A program made the position numbers and the translations under genes. DNA of 64,000 nt from JAKFWI01 sp031399165 (GTDB lineage Bacteria; Pseudomonadota; Alphaproteobacteria; Caulobacterales; Aquidulcibacteraceae): assembly GCA_031399165.1 (NCBI GenBank), contig JANNOO010000048.1, positions 5,080 through 69,079 on the forward strand. Reading direction: 5' to 3'. Positions 36,424-44,194 of this stretch are shown piece after piece (within the stretch, counting starts at the first letter, position 1; every line of letters starts with the position of its first letter). The notes beneath the pieces are model-generated. The model was not told the DNA's origin, ran no database searches, and saw only the letters and a list, made by a program, of their open reading frames with translations.

Positions 36424-37708
36424 ACACCGGCGCGAATCCGCCGCCCGGTGTCCTGAAGTTTGTGGTCTGACCCTGATAAAGCCGGGCGGCCGCGAGTAAC
36501 AATTCGCCACGATACGTATAGAGCCGTACGTCGAGCTTTCGCTGGACGCGTTCGTCGCCCAGCATGATCGTACGCTGGCTCGGCGGTGCAAATTCCTGCG
36601 CGATATATTCTCCGGCGCGCACCGCGTCCCAGACAGATCTCGTCAGTTTGTCCCCGCGATAGACGGCCTTTCCGCCATGCCCAGAGGCCGGTTTGAAGAA
36701 ATAGCGCTTACGCTGTTCCCAAAGCTGGGGGGCGTTGGCGTCGTTAACGCGGACAGCAGCGGGCAGTCCGGCAAGAACAGCAAGGTGCGCGTCAGCGAGG
36801 CCGAAAGCACGCATCGCGGATTGATCAGAGAGTAGGGTCAAATTGCGCTTGTCCGCGAATAGCGCATGGTTGCCGGGATTGGGCGTGAGCACGACGGCGC
36901 CGTCGCAATAGGCAGACCGAAGCGGCGCGTGTTGCGGCGCTTCGAGTGCGAAGTCGACGAGACGGTTGTAGACGAGATCGATCGTCCGCCCCTCCGCCTG
37001 AAGAACATTGCCTTCGTAGCGGAGTGTTCGGCCGTCTGCGATCACGGCCTCATAGCCGTGCCGTTCGAGAAGTTTTTGGGCGAGGACAAACTCGGGGTGC
37101 AGATATTGCTCCTCGGGCGCGTCGTCGACGATGGCGATTTGCCGCAATTTAGCGCCGCCCCGCTGCAGGCCCCATTCCGCCTCGAACATGGCGATGACGG
37201 AGGCCTCGAACGTATCGAGCGTCGAACTCGCCAAGGCGCGATCGACTGCCGCGCAGCACGCAATCTGCGCCCGGGCCAAAAACGCGTTGAGAAAGGCGCC
37301 GCCGGCGTTGGTGTTGATCTCGATGAGCTTTGGTCCGTCATCGCCAAGATGGAAGTCATAGCCCATGAAGGCGCCTCGGGGCCCGAAGTCGGAACGCGCG
37401 ATGTCCGGCGCCCAGGCCATCGCCGCATCGCGGTATCCCTCAAGCGATGCTGCGGTCTCCAGCGCATCGACGATGGCGCGCATGGCGGCGCCATCGCTCT
37501 TCGGCAAAAACACCGGCGTGTGTGAAAAGAGATGCGGCCGCGTGGTCATTAATCGCTGAGCAAATTCCGTATCGCCCGCCTCGGCCCGCAACGCGCCACC
37601 CAAAGCCGCCTGGTCCAAGGTCACGCAGAAGCACTCGCGATTGAGCTGCTCAGCCGCGGCGCGACCGGGCGGGACGATGTCCGGAATTGATGCAGGCGTA
37701 TTGGACAT
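36413..37708 (-). CDS. ATP-grasp-like protein, uncharacterised
   Basis: A 431-residue protein. ATP-grasp-like features are IEINTNAGGAF (metal-binding Asn/Glu strand) and KPASGHGGKAVYRGD, which resembles a phosphate-grasping glycine-rich loop, then QRKLDVRLYTYRGELL and a terminal YQGQTTNFRTPGGGFAPVF. The order of the motifs (acidic strand first, Gly-rich loop late) looks circularly permuted, as in glutathionylspermidine-synthase-like ligases. The probable chemistry is ATP-dependent carboxylate-amine ligation. It is separate from the 37754-38909 set by 46 bases on the same strand. Confidence 0.65.
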   Translation of the reverse strand: MSNTPASIPDIVPPGRAAAEQLNRECFCVTLDQAALGGALRAEAGDTEFAQRLMTTRPHLFSHTPVFLPKSDGAAMRAIVDALETAASLEGYRDAAMAWAPDIARSDFGPRGAFMGYDFHLGDDGPKLIEINTNAGGAFLNAFLARAQIACCAAVDRALASSTLDTFEASVIAMFEAEWGLQRGGAKLRQIAIVDDAPEEQYLHPEFVLAQKLLERHGYEAVIADGRTLRYEGNVLQAEGRTIDLVYNRLVDFALEAPQHAPLRSAYCDGAVVLTPNPGNHALFADKRNLTLLSDQSAMRAFGLADAHLAVLAGLPAAVRVNDANAPQLWEQRKRYFFKPASGHGGKAVYRGDKLTRSVWDAVRAGEYIAQEFAPPSQRTIMLGDERVQRKLDVRLYTYRGELLLAAARLYQGQTTNFRTPGGGFAPVFML

Positions 37709-37753
37709 GGGGCCTTTCCCTTCGCTCGGCGGGCGCCGCCGAACCCCGTGTGA

Positions 37754-38188
37754 TTAGGTCTGCGCGTTCGCCTTAAGCCTAGACGCAGCCAGCAACGCCA
37801 ACGCAAAAGCCCAAGGGAGCGTCAGTGCGAGAAGTAGCCATTTGAAGTCAGAGTCGATTGCGAAATTGACGACGACCATCCAACCGACCGCCACCAGCCC
37901 GCAGAAAGCCACAACGCCAAGTGCGGCGGGGTTTCCTTTGATTGTTGCAGCGAAATAGACGGCGAGCAGGCCCGACGCGCCCATAAAGCCTCCAAGCACG
38001 CCAAACACGCGATCGAGCCAAGGGAGCAGGGCAGGCATTGAGCTTTGTAACTCTGCCATGGACGCGCCGATATATCTCAAATCTTCCGGCAGCAAGGCCG
38101 GTCGCAAGAATGCGAAATAGAGCCCCATGCCTATCAGAGTAAGACCGCCGCCAATGAGCGATCCCGAAGAGATCCGTTCAAGGTTCAT
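37754..38188 (-). CDS. Four-helix membrane protein, unknown family
   Basis: A 144-residue protein with about four hydrophobic segments (GGGLTLIGMGLYFAFL, GVLGGFMGASGLLAVYF, GVVAFCGLVAVGWMVVV, LLLALTLPWAFALALL). No recognised domain. Its start overlaps the SRPBCC gene stop by 4 bases, so they are translationally coupled. Confidence 0.65.
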   Translation of the reverse strand: MNLERISSGSLIGGGLTLIGMGLYFAFLRPALLPEDLRYIGASMAELQSSMPALLPWLDRVFGVLGGFMGASGLLAVYFAATIKGNPAALGVVAFCGLVAVGWMVVVNFAIDSDFKWLLLALTLPWAFALALLAASRLKANAQT

Positions 38189-38700
38189 TGGCCGCCCCGG
38201 CGCGTCGGAACCGAAGTCTTGAATTTGCGCGCCGCGTCATCAGCCATGCGCTTGACGCACCAACGCGCGTACATGGGTGCAAAAAGCGCGCCCAGTATTT
38301 GCCCCATCGCCTTTTTGGGGTGGTCGTAATCTATGAAAATACGCAAGCGGCTGGCGTCCCCCGCGGGGGTGATTTCGAATCCCATGCGGTAGGCGCCCAG
38401 GATGAGAATGCGCGGAGCGCCTCGCGTCTCCCAAATCTTCAGGCGCGGCGGTTCGCGCACGGTGACGATCTCGTCCACGGCCAATTCCAAACCCAGGAAG
38501 CTTCCGCCCATCTTGATGACAGAGCCCACAGCTTGGCCTTTCTCGGCGTCGAATTGATAGGTCATTCGACCGCCCATCATCATCATGGAGGGTTTTTCCA
38601 TGTGGGCGCCCAGCCGTGTCTGATCATCCAGATGATCGAAAACCTGCGCTGGCGGCGCCGAGACATCGACAATGACGTGATCGGTCTGGGCGTAGGTCAT
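38185..38700 (-). CDS. SRPBCC-family (START-like) protein
   Basis: A 171-residue protein from ATG 38700 (MTYAQTDHVIVDVSAPPAQV). Features of the polyketide-cyclase/SRPBCC fold are the N-terminal strand followed by VFDHLDDQTRLGAHM, then IVTVREPPRLKIWETRG and SRLRIFIDYDHPK. Such proteins bind hydrophobic ligands. It lies between a membrane protein and a DUF2933 gene, overlapping both, so the three genes act as one unit. Confidence 0.78.
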   Translation of the reverse strand: MTYAQTDHVIVDVSAPPAQVFDHLDDQTRLGAHMEKPSMMMMGGRMTYQFDAEKGQAVGSVIKMGGSFLGLELAVDEIVTVREPPRLKIWETRGAPRILILGAYRMGFEITPAGDASRLRIFIDYDHPKKAMGQILGALFAPMYARWCVKRMADDAARKFKTSVPTRRGGQ

Positions 38701-38909
38701 TGCGTCTCGGTCTTGTTCGCGGCGGCCCCATGAGTTTTCCCATGTGCGCCGTGACCATGCCCCATGAAAAGGTGGAGAAGCGGACAGGCCAGCAACAGCA
38801 GATAGGGCGCGAAACTCAATGCGTGCCCCCAATGTTCACGCAGCAAGAAGAAGGCGCCCACTAAAGCGAGTGAAAGCGCAAACAGCAGCCATTTCCGATC
38901 GATTGTCAT
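38697..38909 (-). CDS. DUF2933 small membrane protein (copy 2)
   Basis: A 70-residue protein with two hydrophobic helices and the hallmark LLLACPLLHLFMGHGHGAHG. It resembles the copy at 31948-32214 (LLACPLMHIFMHGGHG), but without the long His-rich N-terminus. It overlaps the SRPBCC start by 4 bases. Confidence 0.8.
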   Translation of the reverse strand: MTIDRKWLLFALSLALVGAFFLLREHWGHALSFAPYLLLLACPLLHLFMGHGHGAHGKTHGAAANKTETQ

Positions 38910-38926
38910 AGACGATGCTCCTTAGC

Positions 38927-39928
38927 CTAAACCACATTGCGTGGCTCGCCGCGCGCGAACGCGTCGATGTTTTCCAAAGTGGTTTCAATGATGCGGCGCA
39001 CGGCTTCGGCGGAATTGTAGGCGTTGTGTGGGGTGACGAAGACGTTCGGAAACCGCAACAGGACATGATTGGCCACCAGGGCCTTGAGGTCCTGTTCGGA
39101 TGTAGTGGCGGAGGTTCTGAAGATTTCGGCCTCCTCTCGAATGGCTGGTTCTTGGGGAAGCACGTCCAACCCGACCGCGCCGATCTTGCCCTCCGCCAGC
39201 GCCCGCACCAGGGCCGGGACGTCGATGATTGACCCTCGCGCCGTATTGATGAGGACCGCGCTGGGTTTCATGAGAGCAAATTCCCGGTCGGAAATGAGAT
39301 TGTCTGCGCCAGAACTTGCCGGCACGTGCAGAGTGATGATGTCGGCAAGCTTCAACATTTCATCCATGGGCGCGTAGCGGAATCCAAGCCGCTGGGCGGC
39401 GGCGGTATCGGGCCGGCGGTCGACGGCGATGACTTGCATGCCGAAGCCGTTGGCGATTTCGATGACGCGGCGGCCGATTCTTCCTGTTCCGATCACGCCG
39501 AGCGTCTTGTCGCGCAACTCAAAGCCGCGAAGGCCCGTCTGAGTAAAATTGCCTTGCCGGGTCCGCTCGACCGATTGCACGAGATTCTTTGCGACGCCTA
39601 GCAGCAGGGCGAAAGCGTGCTCCGCGACGGCGGAGTCGCCATAGTCCGGGACATTGCACACGGTCACGTCGTGGGCGCGGCAATAATTCAAATCGATGTG
39701 GTCAAAGCCTGTCGAGCGTGTGGCGATGAGTTTCAGAGTGGGAAATTGCACGAGCACTTTAGCGTTCAGCGTGGAATAGATAAAAGAGCTCACCACTTCG
39801 GCTTCGGCATGAGCGCGCGCCGTCGTCTCATTTAGAGCGGCGGACGTGCAGGAGATTTGGTGGCGCGGTTCGAGCCAGTGGCAGGCCTGACGCTCCCATT
39901 GCTCGGCTTCGAATACGGCGACCTTCAT
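38927..39928 (-). CDS. D-lactate dehydrogenase-like 2-hydroxyacid dehydrogenase
   Basis: A 333-residue protein from ATG 39928. The NAD motif is LGVIGTGRIGRRV near residue 150, catalytic Arg in INTARGS, and the Glu/His pair in LDVLPQEP ... VFVTPHNAYNS, giving the R-E-H triad of D-2-hydroxyacid dehydrogenases. The N-terminal STGFDHIDLNYCRAH and VPDYGDSAVAEHAFALLL segments fit D-lactate dehydrogenases. It should reduce pyruvate to D-lactate and reoxidise NADH. Confidence 0.88.
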   Translation of the reverse strand: MKVAVFEAEQWERQACHWLEPRHQISCTSAALNETTARAHAEAEVVSSFIYSTLNAKVLVQFPTLKLIATRSTGFDHIDLNYCRAHDVTVCNVPDYGDSAVAEHAFALLLGVAKNLVQSVERTRQGNFTQTGLRGFELRDKTLGVIGTGRIGRRVIEIANGFGMQVIAVDRRPDTAAAQRLGFRYAPMDEMLKLADIITLHVPASSGADNLISDREFALMKPSAVLINTARGSIIDVPALVRALAEGKIGAVGLDVLPQEPAIREEAEIFRTSATTSEQDLKALVANHVLLRFPNVFVTPHNAYNSAEAVRRIIETTLENIDAFARGEPRNVV

Positions 39929-40100
39929 GCTTCGACCGGTTTCATGGGCTCGCTTGGATGAGTTGGCGCGTTGCAGCGAGAAGACTGCTCGCTTCTTGGC
40001 GAATGGCGCTGATCTTGAGTAACGCGCCGGAACCCTACAAGGGGCCAAGAGTTCCTAAATGAGGTGCGCGCTGGCTGCTGAGCTGCGCCTTAAGGCGGCA

Positions 40101-40190
40101 AATGCAGGCCCTCGGAAAAATTCGCGTCCCAATCAATGGCTGCGGCGTCATAGGCAAGGGCGTGGCCGATGCTGTCGCCCTTCACGACGC
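40101..40190 (+). pseudogene. Relic of a type II GAPDH N-terminus
   Basis: The frame from ATG 40101 reads KIRVPINGCGVIGKGVADAV, lining up with RVGVNGYGVIGKRVADAV of the intact gene at 32775 (the glycine-rich NAD loop is conserved). After about 30 codons the resemblance stops; the frame continues as unrelated sequence to a TGA at 40238 that overlaps the GH130 start. No catalytic domain remains. Confidence 0.75.
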
Positions 40191-40235
40191 GCGTTGCCCT
40201 TCTACAACGCCCGCTCGCCTTCGTGAGTGGGGCGC

Positions 40236-41345
40236 ATGAGTGATTTCCAATTGCGCCGTCTTGGGCTTGTGATGCAACCCGAGCCCGGCAATCCGATGGA
40301 GGCCGAGGGTGTATTGAATCCGGCTGCCGCGCGTGGCCCGGATGGTCACCTCTACCTCTTTCCAAGGCTTGTCGCGCGGGGCAATTATTCTCGAATCGGC
40401 ATCGCGCGCGTGCTGTTCAACGCGGCCGGTGATCCCGCAGGCGTCGAGCGGCTTGGTATCGTACTCGAGCCGGAAGCGGATTATGAGCTTCGCGCCGACG
40501 GCGGCGGGGGATGTGAGGACCCTCGCGTCACGTTCGTCGAACCACTTCGTCAATATGTCATGACCTACACCGCGTTATCGCCGAAAGGACCGCGGATCGC
40601 GCTGGCGATATCGGAGGATTTGTTTCACTGGCGGCGATTGGGTTTGACGACGTTCCGCCCCTACGAGGGGATTGAGTTTGAAGGCGTAGACAATAAAGAC
40701 GCCAGCATCTTTCCCCTCGCCATTCCAGACCCTGCAGGACAGCTCTCAATGGCCATCCTGCAGCGGCCGCTCTTCCCCGGTACGCGTCCAGAGGAAACAG
40801 CGTGTGACCCAGCGTGCGATGTTCAACGTGAAAGTATCTGGATTTCCTATTGCTCGACGGCGATGGCGGAATGTGAGACCTCCCACCTTCGGCATTTTGG
40901 CGCACATAGAAGATTGGCGGCGCCAATTGCCTCCTGGGAACGGCTCAAAATCGGCGGCGGCACCCCGCCCGTCCTGACCCGTCATGGCTGGCTCACCGTT
41001 TACCACGGCGTGAGCGCGGCGCCGGGGCCTCCCGGTTCGCCTGCGGCGCTTTGCTATTCCGCTGGCGTGCTCGTGCTGTCGGAGCAATTTCCACACCTCG
41101 TCCGCTATCGTTCGCTGCAGCCAGTGCTGACGCCACAATCAGCCCACGAGCGCGTCGGCGCGGTGGCCAATGTTGTCTTTCCCACCGGCATTGACCGTCG
41201 CGACGATCTTGGCGCGCCAGATCGCTTCGACGTTTACTATGGAATGGCCGACAACCGGATCGGCGTGGCCAGGCTTGATGTGCCGGCGCAGCTTCCTTTC
41301 GATGCGTTTGCGGATCCGCCGAGGCAACGCTGCAATGAAGGCTGA
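40236..41345 (+). CDS. GH130-family glycosidase/phosphorylase
   Basis: A 369-residue protein from ATG 40236, with a GAGTGGGG purine tract just upstream. A five-bladed beta-propeller fold is indicated by the repeated pattern NPAAARGPDGHLYLFPRL, GCEDPRVTFVEP and EGIEFEGVDNKDASIFPL, and by TRHGWLTVYHG. Known GH130 members are beta-mannoside phosphorylases; the Asp of GCEDPR is in the position of the acid. It replaces the space between relics of gap and of the P1B ATPase, which it overlaps by 11 bases at the 3' end. Confidence 0.85.
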   Translation: MSDFQLRRLGLVMQPEPGNPMEAEGVLNPAAARGPDGHLYLFPRLVARGNYSRIGIARVLFNAAGDPAGVERLGIVLEPEADYELRADGGGGCEDPRVTFVEPLRQYVMTYTALSPKGPRIALAISEDLFHWRRLGLTTFRPYEGIEFEGVDNKDASIFPLAIPDPAGQLSMAILQRPLFPGTRPEETACDPACDVQRESIWISYCSTAMAECETSHLRHFGAHRRLAAPIASWERLKIGGGTPPVLTRHGWLTVYHGVSAAPGPPGSPAALCYSAGVLVLSEQFPHLVRYRSLQPVLTPQSAHERVGAVANVVFPTGIDRRDDLGAPDRFDVYYGMADNRIGVARLDVPAQLPFDAFADPPRQRCNEG

Positions 41346-41457
41346 AACCTTCAAGATCGATGATGTGATTACGCCGCTTGATCCCTCGGTGATCGAACAG
41401 GGTCTGTAAGGTGCGGCAGGTGTTGCGGATGGGCGTGCAAACTTTGCATGGCCCGCG
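41335..41457 (+). pseudogene. Relic of a CPD-type P1B ATPase N-terminus
   Basis: From ATG 41335 the frame encodes AETFKIDDVITPLDPSVIEQ, matching TETLIFDDLITPLDPLVVER of the intact gene at 33808. A TAA follows at 41407-41409, where the intact gene has an AAA Lys codon. The next 12 codons keep the match (AGVADGRANFAW against PGVADAKANFAS). The spacing is unchanged, so an in-frame stop and loss of the rest, not a frameshift, ended the gene. Confidence 0.8.
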
Positions 41458-41473
41458 CTGAATGCAGTTTGTC

Positions 41474-41938
41474 ATGGAAGCAAAGCATCAACACCACAAA
41501 CCCTATATGCGTCTGGCGATCATGGCGGCGCTCTCCTTTGCCGCCATGTTTGCGCTGATGTATGCGATGGTCGATCGCTTCTCGGACATCTATCCGAGTC
41601 TCAATCAAGCCTACATGGCGGCCTTGATGGCCGCGCCCATGGTCGCGATCGAGATCGTGCTGATGGCGTCGATGTATCCGAGCAAGCGAACCAACGCTTT
41701 CATTCTAGCCGGCAGTGCGCTTGTCCTGGTCGGCGCGTTTTGGGCAATCCGCCAGCAGGTCGCGATCGGTGATGATGAGTTTCTGCGTTCGATGATCCCG
41801 CACCATGCGGGCGCCGTCCTCATGTGCCAGCAGGCGTCGATAACCGACGCGGAAGTGCGAGAGCTCTGCGGCGCCATCATCGAAAGCCAGCGCCAGGAGA
41901 TCGAAACCATGAAGCAGATTCTCGATCGGCGCAGCTAG
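41474..41938 (+). CDS. DUF305 membrane protein
   Basis: A 154-residue protein from ATG 41474; an in-frame ATG at 41462 is possible. Three to four hydrophobic segments are followed by the DUF305 core: FLRSMIPHHAGAVLMCQQASIT and IESQRQEIETMKQIL. The PHHAGA His pair is typical. DUF305 proteins are common beside copper genes, perhaps as metal binders. It is convergent with the CE15-like gene, 3 bases apart. Confidence 0.85.
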   Translation: MEAKHQHHKPYMRLAIMAALSFAAMFALMYAMVDRFSDIYPSLNQAYMAALMAAPMVAIEIVLMASMYPSKRTNAFILAGSALVLVGAFWAIRQQVAIGDDEFLRSMIPHHAGAVLMCQQASITDAEVRELCGAIIESQRQEIETMKQILDRRS

Positions 41939-41941
41939 CCT

Positions 41942-43159
41942 TCAACGCAGTGTGGCGTCCAGGAAGTCGAGCGTGAGGCGCCAATCCTCATCGGTGATGG
42001 AATGAACGCCAGCACGCAAAGCAAAGCGCGGAGGAGGCCCGCCATTAAGGTCGAAGACGGGACGCGCGCCCACGACCGCTTGGTAGGCGCCGGCGGGATC
42101 GGCCCAGCCGTCGCGGGCCGCGTGCACGATAAGCAACGGGCGCGGAGCGATCAGCGCCAGCAATTGGTGTTGATCGACTGGCGGATCGCGCAGTGCATAT
42201 TCGCCATAGCGCGGGGCGAACCAATGGGGATAGGCGCGTGTGATCGCCGACACGCTTTCCCCAGCGCGATGGGCGGTCAGCGCATCGCCCCCGCGGCCCG
42301 ATTGCAGCGCGACCACCGCGTCAATGCGCAGATCAAGCGCACCGGCAAGCAACGCGACCTTGCCGAAACGCGATTGGCCCCAGGCGATGATACGATCCCG
42401 GTCGATGCGCGGATCGGCCTCCAACACATCGACGACGCGCGCGTGCGTCCATGCCCAGGCAGCGATGGCGCCCTCAGCGTCTAGGGCCTCTAGAGCGGTC
42501 GGCGCATCTGGCGCATGGTCTGGGACGACATCGCCGCCATAGAACATCGCCAGCCCATAGCCACGTGCGGTGATGCGCTCAAAAGGCGGGCCCAGCATCC
42601 ATGCGCCAAACACCGCGCGATGAGGCGGGTCGAAGAAGCCGCTTCGGCATGGAATGGGATAAGCGTTGCGAGGCGGGGTGATCGCACGCGGGCGTCCGGG
42701 AAACGCTACCTGATTGCCGCAGAAATTCTGCATCACGATCACCGGCGCCAGCGCGCTTCCTCTTGGCATGACCAGGACAAGGCTGAAGCGGACCCCGTCG
42801 CCCGTCTCGACCTCGATCTGTTCGATATTGGCAATGCCGCGAGCGTCCGCAGGCGCGATTGGCGCACGCTCCACAACAAGCGCGCGCACCTCGGCGGGGA
42901 AGCGTCCATAGACCTCCGCTTGAAGTCCGTCCGCGATTTCCCGCCGCCGCGCTTGCCAGGCGCTGGGTGTGGCGATGCGCTCGCCGGAAGCATAATCGAG
43001 CGCATTCGGCGCCTCGGCGGCGAGCGCGGCCCTGTTGAGCACCACTGCGCGATAGGGCCCCGCCCAGTAGAGCCAGACGAAGGCAGCCGCAGCTGCAATC
43101 AATGCAGCCAGGACAGCCTTTTGCAATAGGCGACGCCTTGCGCGGTGAAGCTTCGTCAT
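41942..43159 (-). CDS. CE15-like (glucuronoyl esterase) alpha/beta hydrolase
   Basis: A 405-residue protein with an N-terminal membrane anchor or signal (VLAALIAAAAAFVWLYW). The catalytic serine lies in GQSRFGKVALLAGALD, the GxSRxGK signature of CE15 esterases, and a late HSITDEDW supplies a candidate His. Known CE15 enzymes cleave lignin-carbohydrate ester bonds; the substrate here is unproven. It lies next to a GH130 gene. Confidence 0.8.
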   Translation of the reverse strand: MTKLHRARRRLLQKAVLAALIAAAAAFVWLYWAGPYRAVVLNRAALAAEAPNALDYASGERIATPSAWQARRREIADGLQAEVYGRFPAEVRALVVERAPIAPADARGIANIEQIEVETGDGVRFSLVLVMPRGSALAPVIVMQNFCGNQVAFPGRPRAITPPRNAYPIPCRSGFFDPPHRAVFGAWMLGPPFERITARGYGLAMFYGGDVVPDHAPDAPTALEALDAEGAIAAWAWTHARVVDVLEADPRIDRDRIIAWGQSRFGKVALLAGALDLRIDAVVALQSGRGGDALTAHRAGESVSAITRAYPHWFAPRYGEYALRDPPVDQHQLLALIAPRPLLIVHAARDGWADPAGAYQAVVGARPVFDLNGGPPPRFALRAGVHSITDEDWRLTLDFLDATLR

Positions 43160-43330
43160 TCGATTTCCAACTCCGCGTCAGCGAGCGTGGACGGCCATCT
43201 TAATTTTACGCACGACGTTGACACATCCCGCACGCGTCGATGACGCCATTCCTCGCACGCCAAGTAAAATTGGCGCATGCGCCAGCGGCGCTTGTCGGTG
43301 CTCCCCGGCGCACGCCATGCTTTCTCGATG

Positions 43331-43402
43331 TGCGCCCAAGCTAAGTGGTAGAGCGGCGCAATCGTAATGCGAAGGTCGGGTGTTCGACTCACCTGGGCGG
43401 CC
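43331..43402 (+). tRNA. Degenerate tRNA-Thr(CGU)-like sequence
   Basis: A 72-base fold can be drawn. The acceptor stem has five of seven pairs (CGCCC/GGGCG; the outer two do not pair). The D arm is GCTA..GAGC with a mismatched fourth pair and GG in the loop. The anticodon loop ATCGTAA has CGT, and the anticodon stem has four of five pairs. The T arm GGGTG-TTCGACT-CACCT is complete with a G-U. Position 8 is A rather than T and no CCA is encoded. It is probably a tRNA pseudogene or fragment left by recombination. Confidence 0.4.
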
Positions 43403-43726
43403 TCCGCGGTGCCCCCGCGAGGTCGACGGGGATCAGACAATCGGGGCGGTCCTCATCGTCACAAGTGTGAACGAGCTTCCCAAGCATGCGCGATACGGCG
43501 CGCATTTCATGATGTTCGGCGCAGCGTGACCGCCAACTCGCTGCGCCTCAACGGCGTGCGCCTGAACTAGACGGGAGATGCGCCGCCAGCGGAGAGAAAT
43601 TTAATGGCAGATTCGCCTCTTGTAGGCTCAGCACTGGTCAATCGGGGGCCTTGACGGCTAAGCTTTAGCGACGGCGTGACGACGTGCCTTCATGCCTGGG
43701 TAAAGAATCGGCGGTAATAAAGCATT
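43403..43726. other. Intergenic region between CE15-like gene and czc operon
   Basis: Apart from the ATPase relic (43500-43570) no gene is supported. A tentative minus-strand frame overlaps the tRNA-like sequence and was rejected. The AT-rich stretch before 43727 (GGTAATAAAGC) may hold the czc promoter, but no -35/-10 pair is clear. Confidence 0.35.
43500..43570 (+). pseudogene. Relic of a CopA-type ATPase C-terminus
   Basis: The frame ends SVTANSLRLNGVRLN followed by TAG, matching the extreme C-terminus SVIANSLRLGGLKIA of the Cu(I) ATPase that ends at 21290. In the neighbouring frame a MMFG segment just before it resembles the preceding MAF-S, so an indel lies at about 43523. No further ATPase sequence is seen upstream. 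Confidence 0.65.
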
Positions 43727-44134
43727 ATGGAATGGGCTAATCGCCTCCTGACCGTGCTCCTGTCGCTCGCCATTGCCCAATTCGGGGTTCTGGCGGCGGC
43801 GCCGGCGCACGCCCATGAAGAGGGCGCCCATCATGCCGTCCACGTTGTTGAGACGTCGTCAGAATGGAGCGTCATTGCTTCCGACCATCACGGTCACGAG
43901 CATGACGAGCCAAACGATATCGCTGACGGCGAACGGGACGAGGGCGGGTCAAAGCAGAACGGCACGGAGTCTCTGACCCACGTTCATTCCTGCCCACAGT
44001 TCACGCAGACCAGCGCTCAAGCTATTCCAGTGGTGGCGCTCTTATGTGTGCGCAGTTCTTGGCCAGCGTCACAAGCCGGTCCGCCGACGCACGCTTCGGC
44101 CCCGCCTCTCAGGCCCCCCCGCGCCATCCTCTGA
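43727..44134 (+). CDS. Small exported His-rich protein (DUF2946-like)
   Basis: A 135-residue protein with a signal (LLTVLLSLAIAQFGVLAAAPAHA) and a His/Asp/Glu-rich central part including DHHGHEHDEP. The C-terminus has a conserved-looking CPQFTQTSAQ and ends PPRAIL. The ending resembles WRPPRTI of the 52954-53313 protein, which opens the second RND operon. It is the first gene of the czc operon and may bind metal in the periplasm. Confidence 0.65.
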   Translation: MEWANRLLTVLLSLAIAQFGVLAAAPAHAHEEGAHHAVHVVETSSEWSVIASDHHGHEHDEPNDIADGERDEGGSKQNGTESLTHVHSCPQFTQTSAQAIPVVALLCVRSSWPASQAGPPTHASAPPLRPPRAIL

Positions 44135-44194
44135 TCCGAACGCGCACCTGCCGTAAGGCGGGTTGCATCTGTTTGCGACAGAGGAGGCTGATCC

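Noticed and set aside
43156..43440. A 94-residue minus-strand frame overlapping the CE15-like start
   Set aside because: It has no ribosome-binding site or recognised domain, and it overlaps the tRNA-like sequence. The ATGA overlap with the CE15 gene is probably chance.
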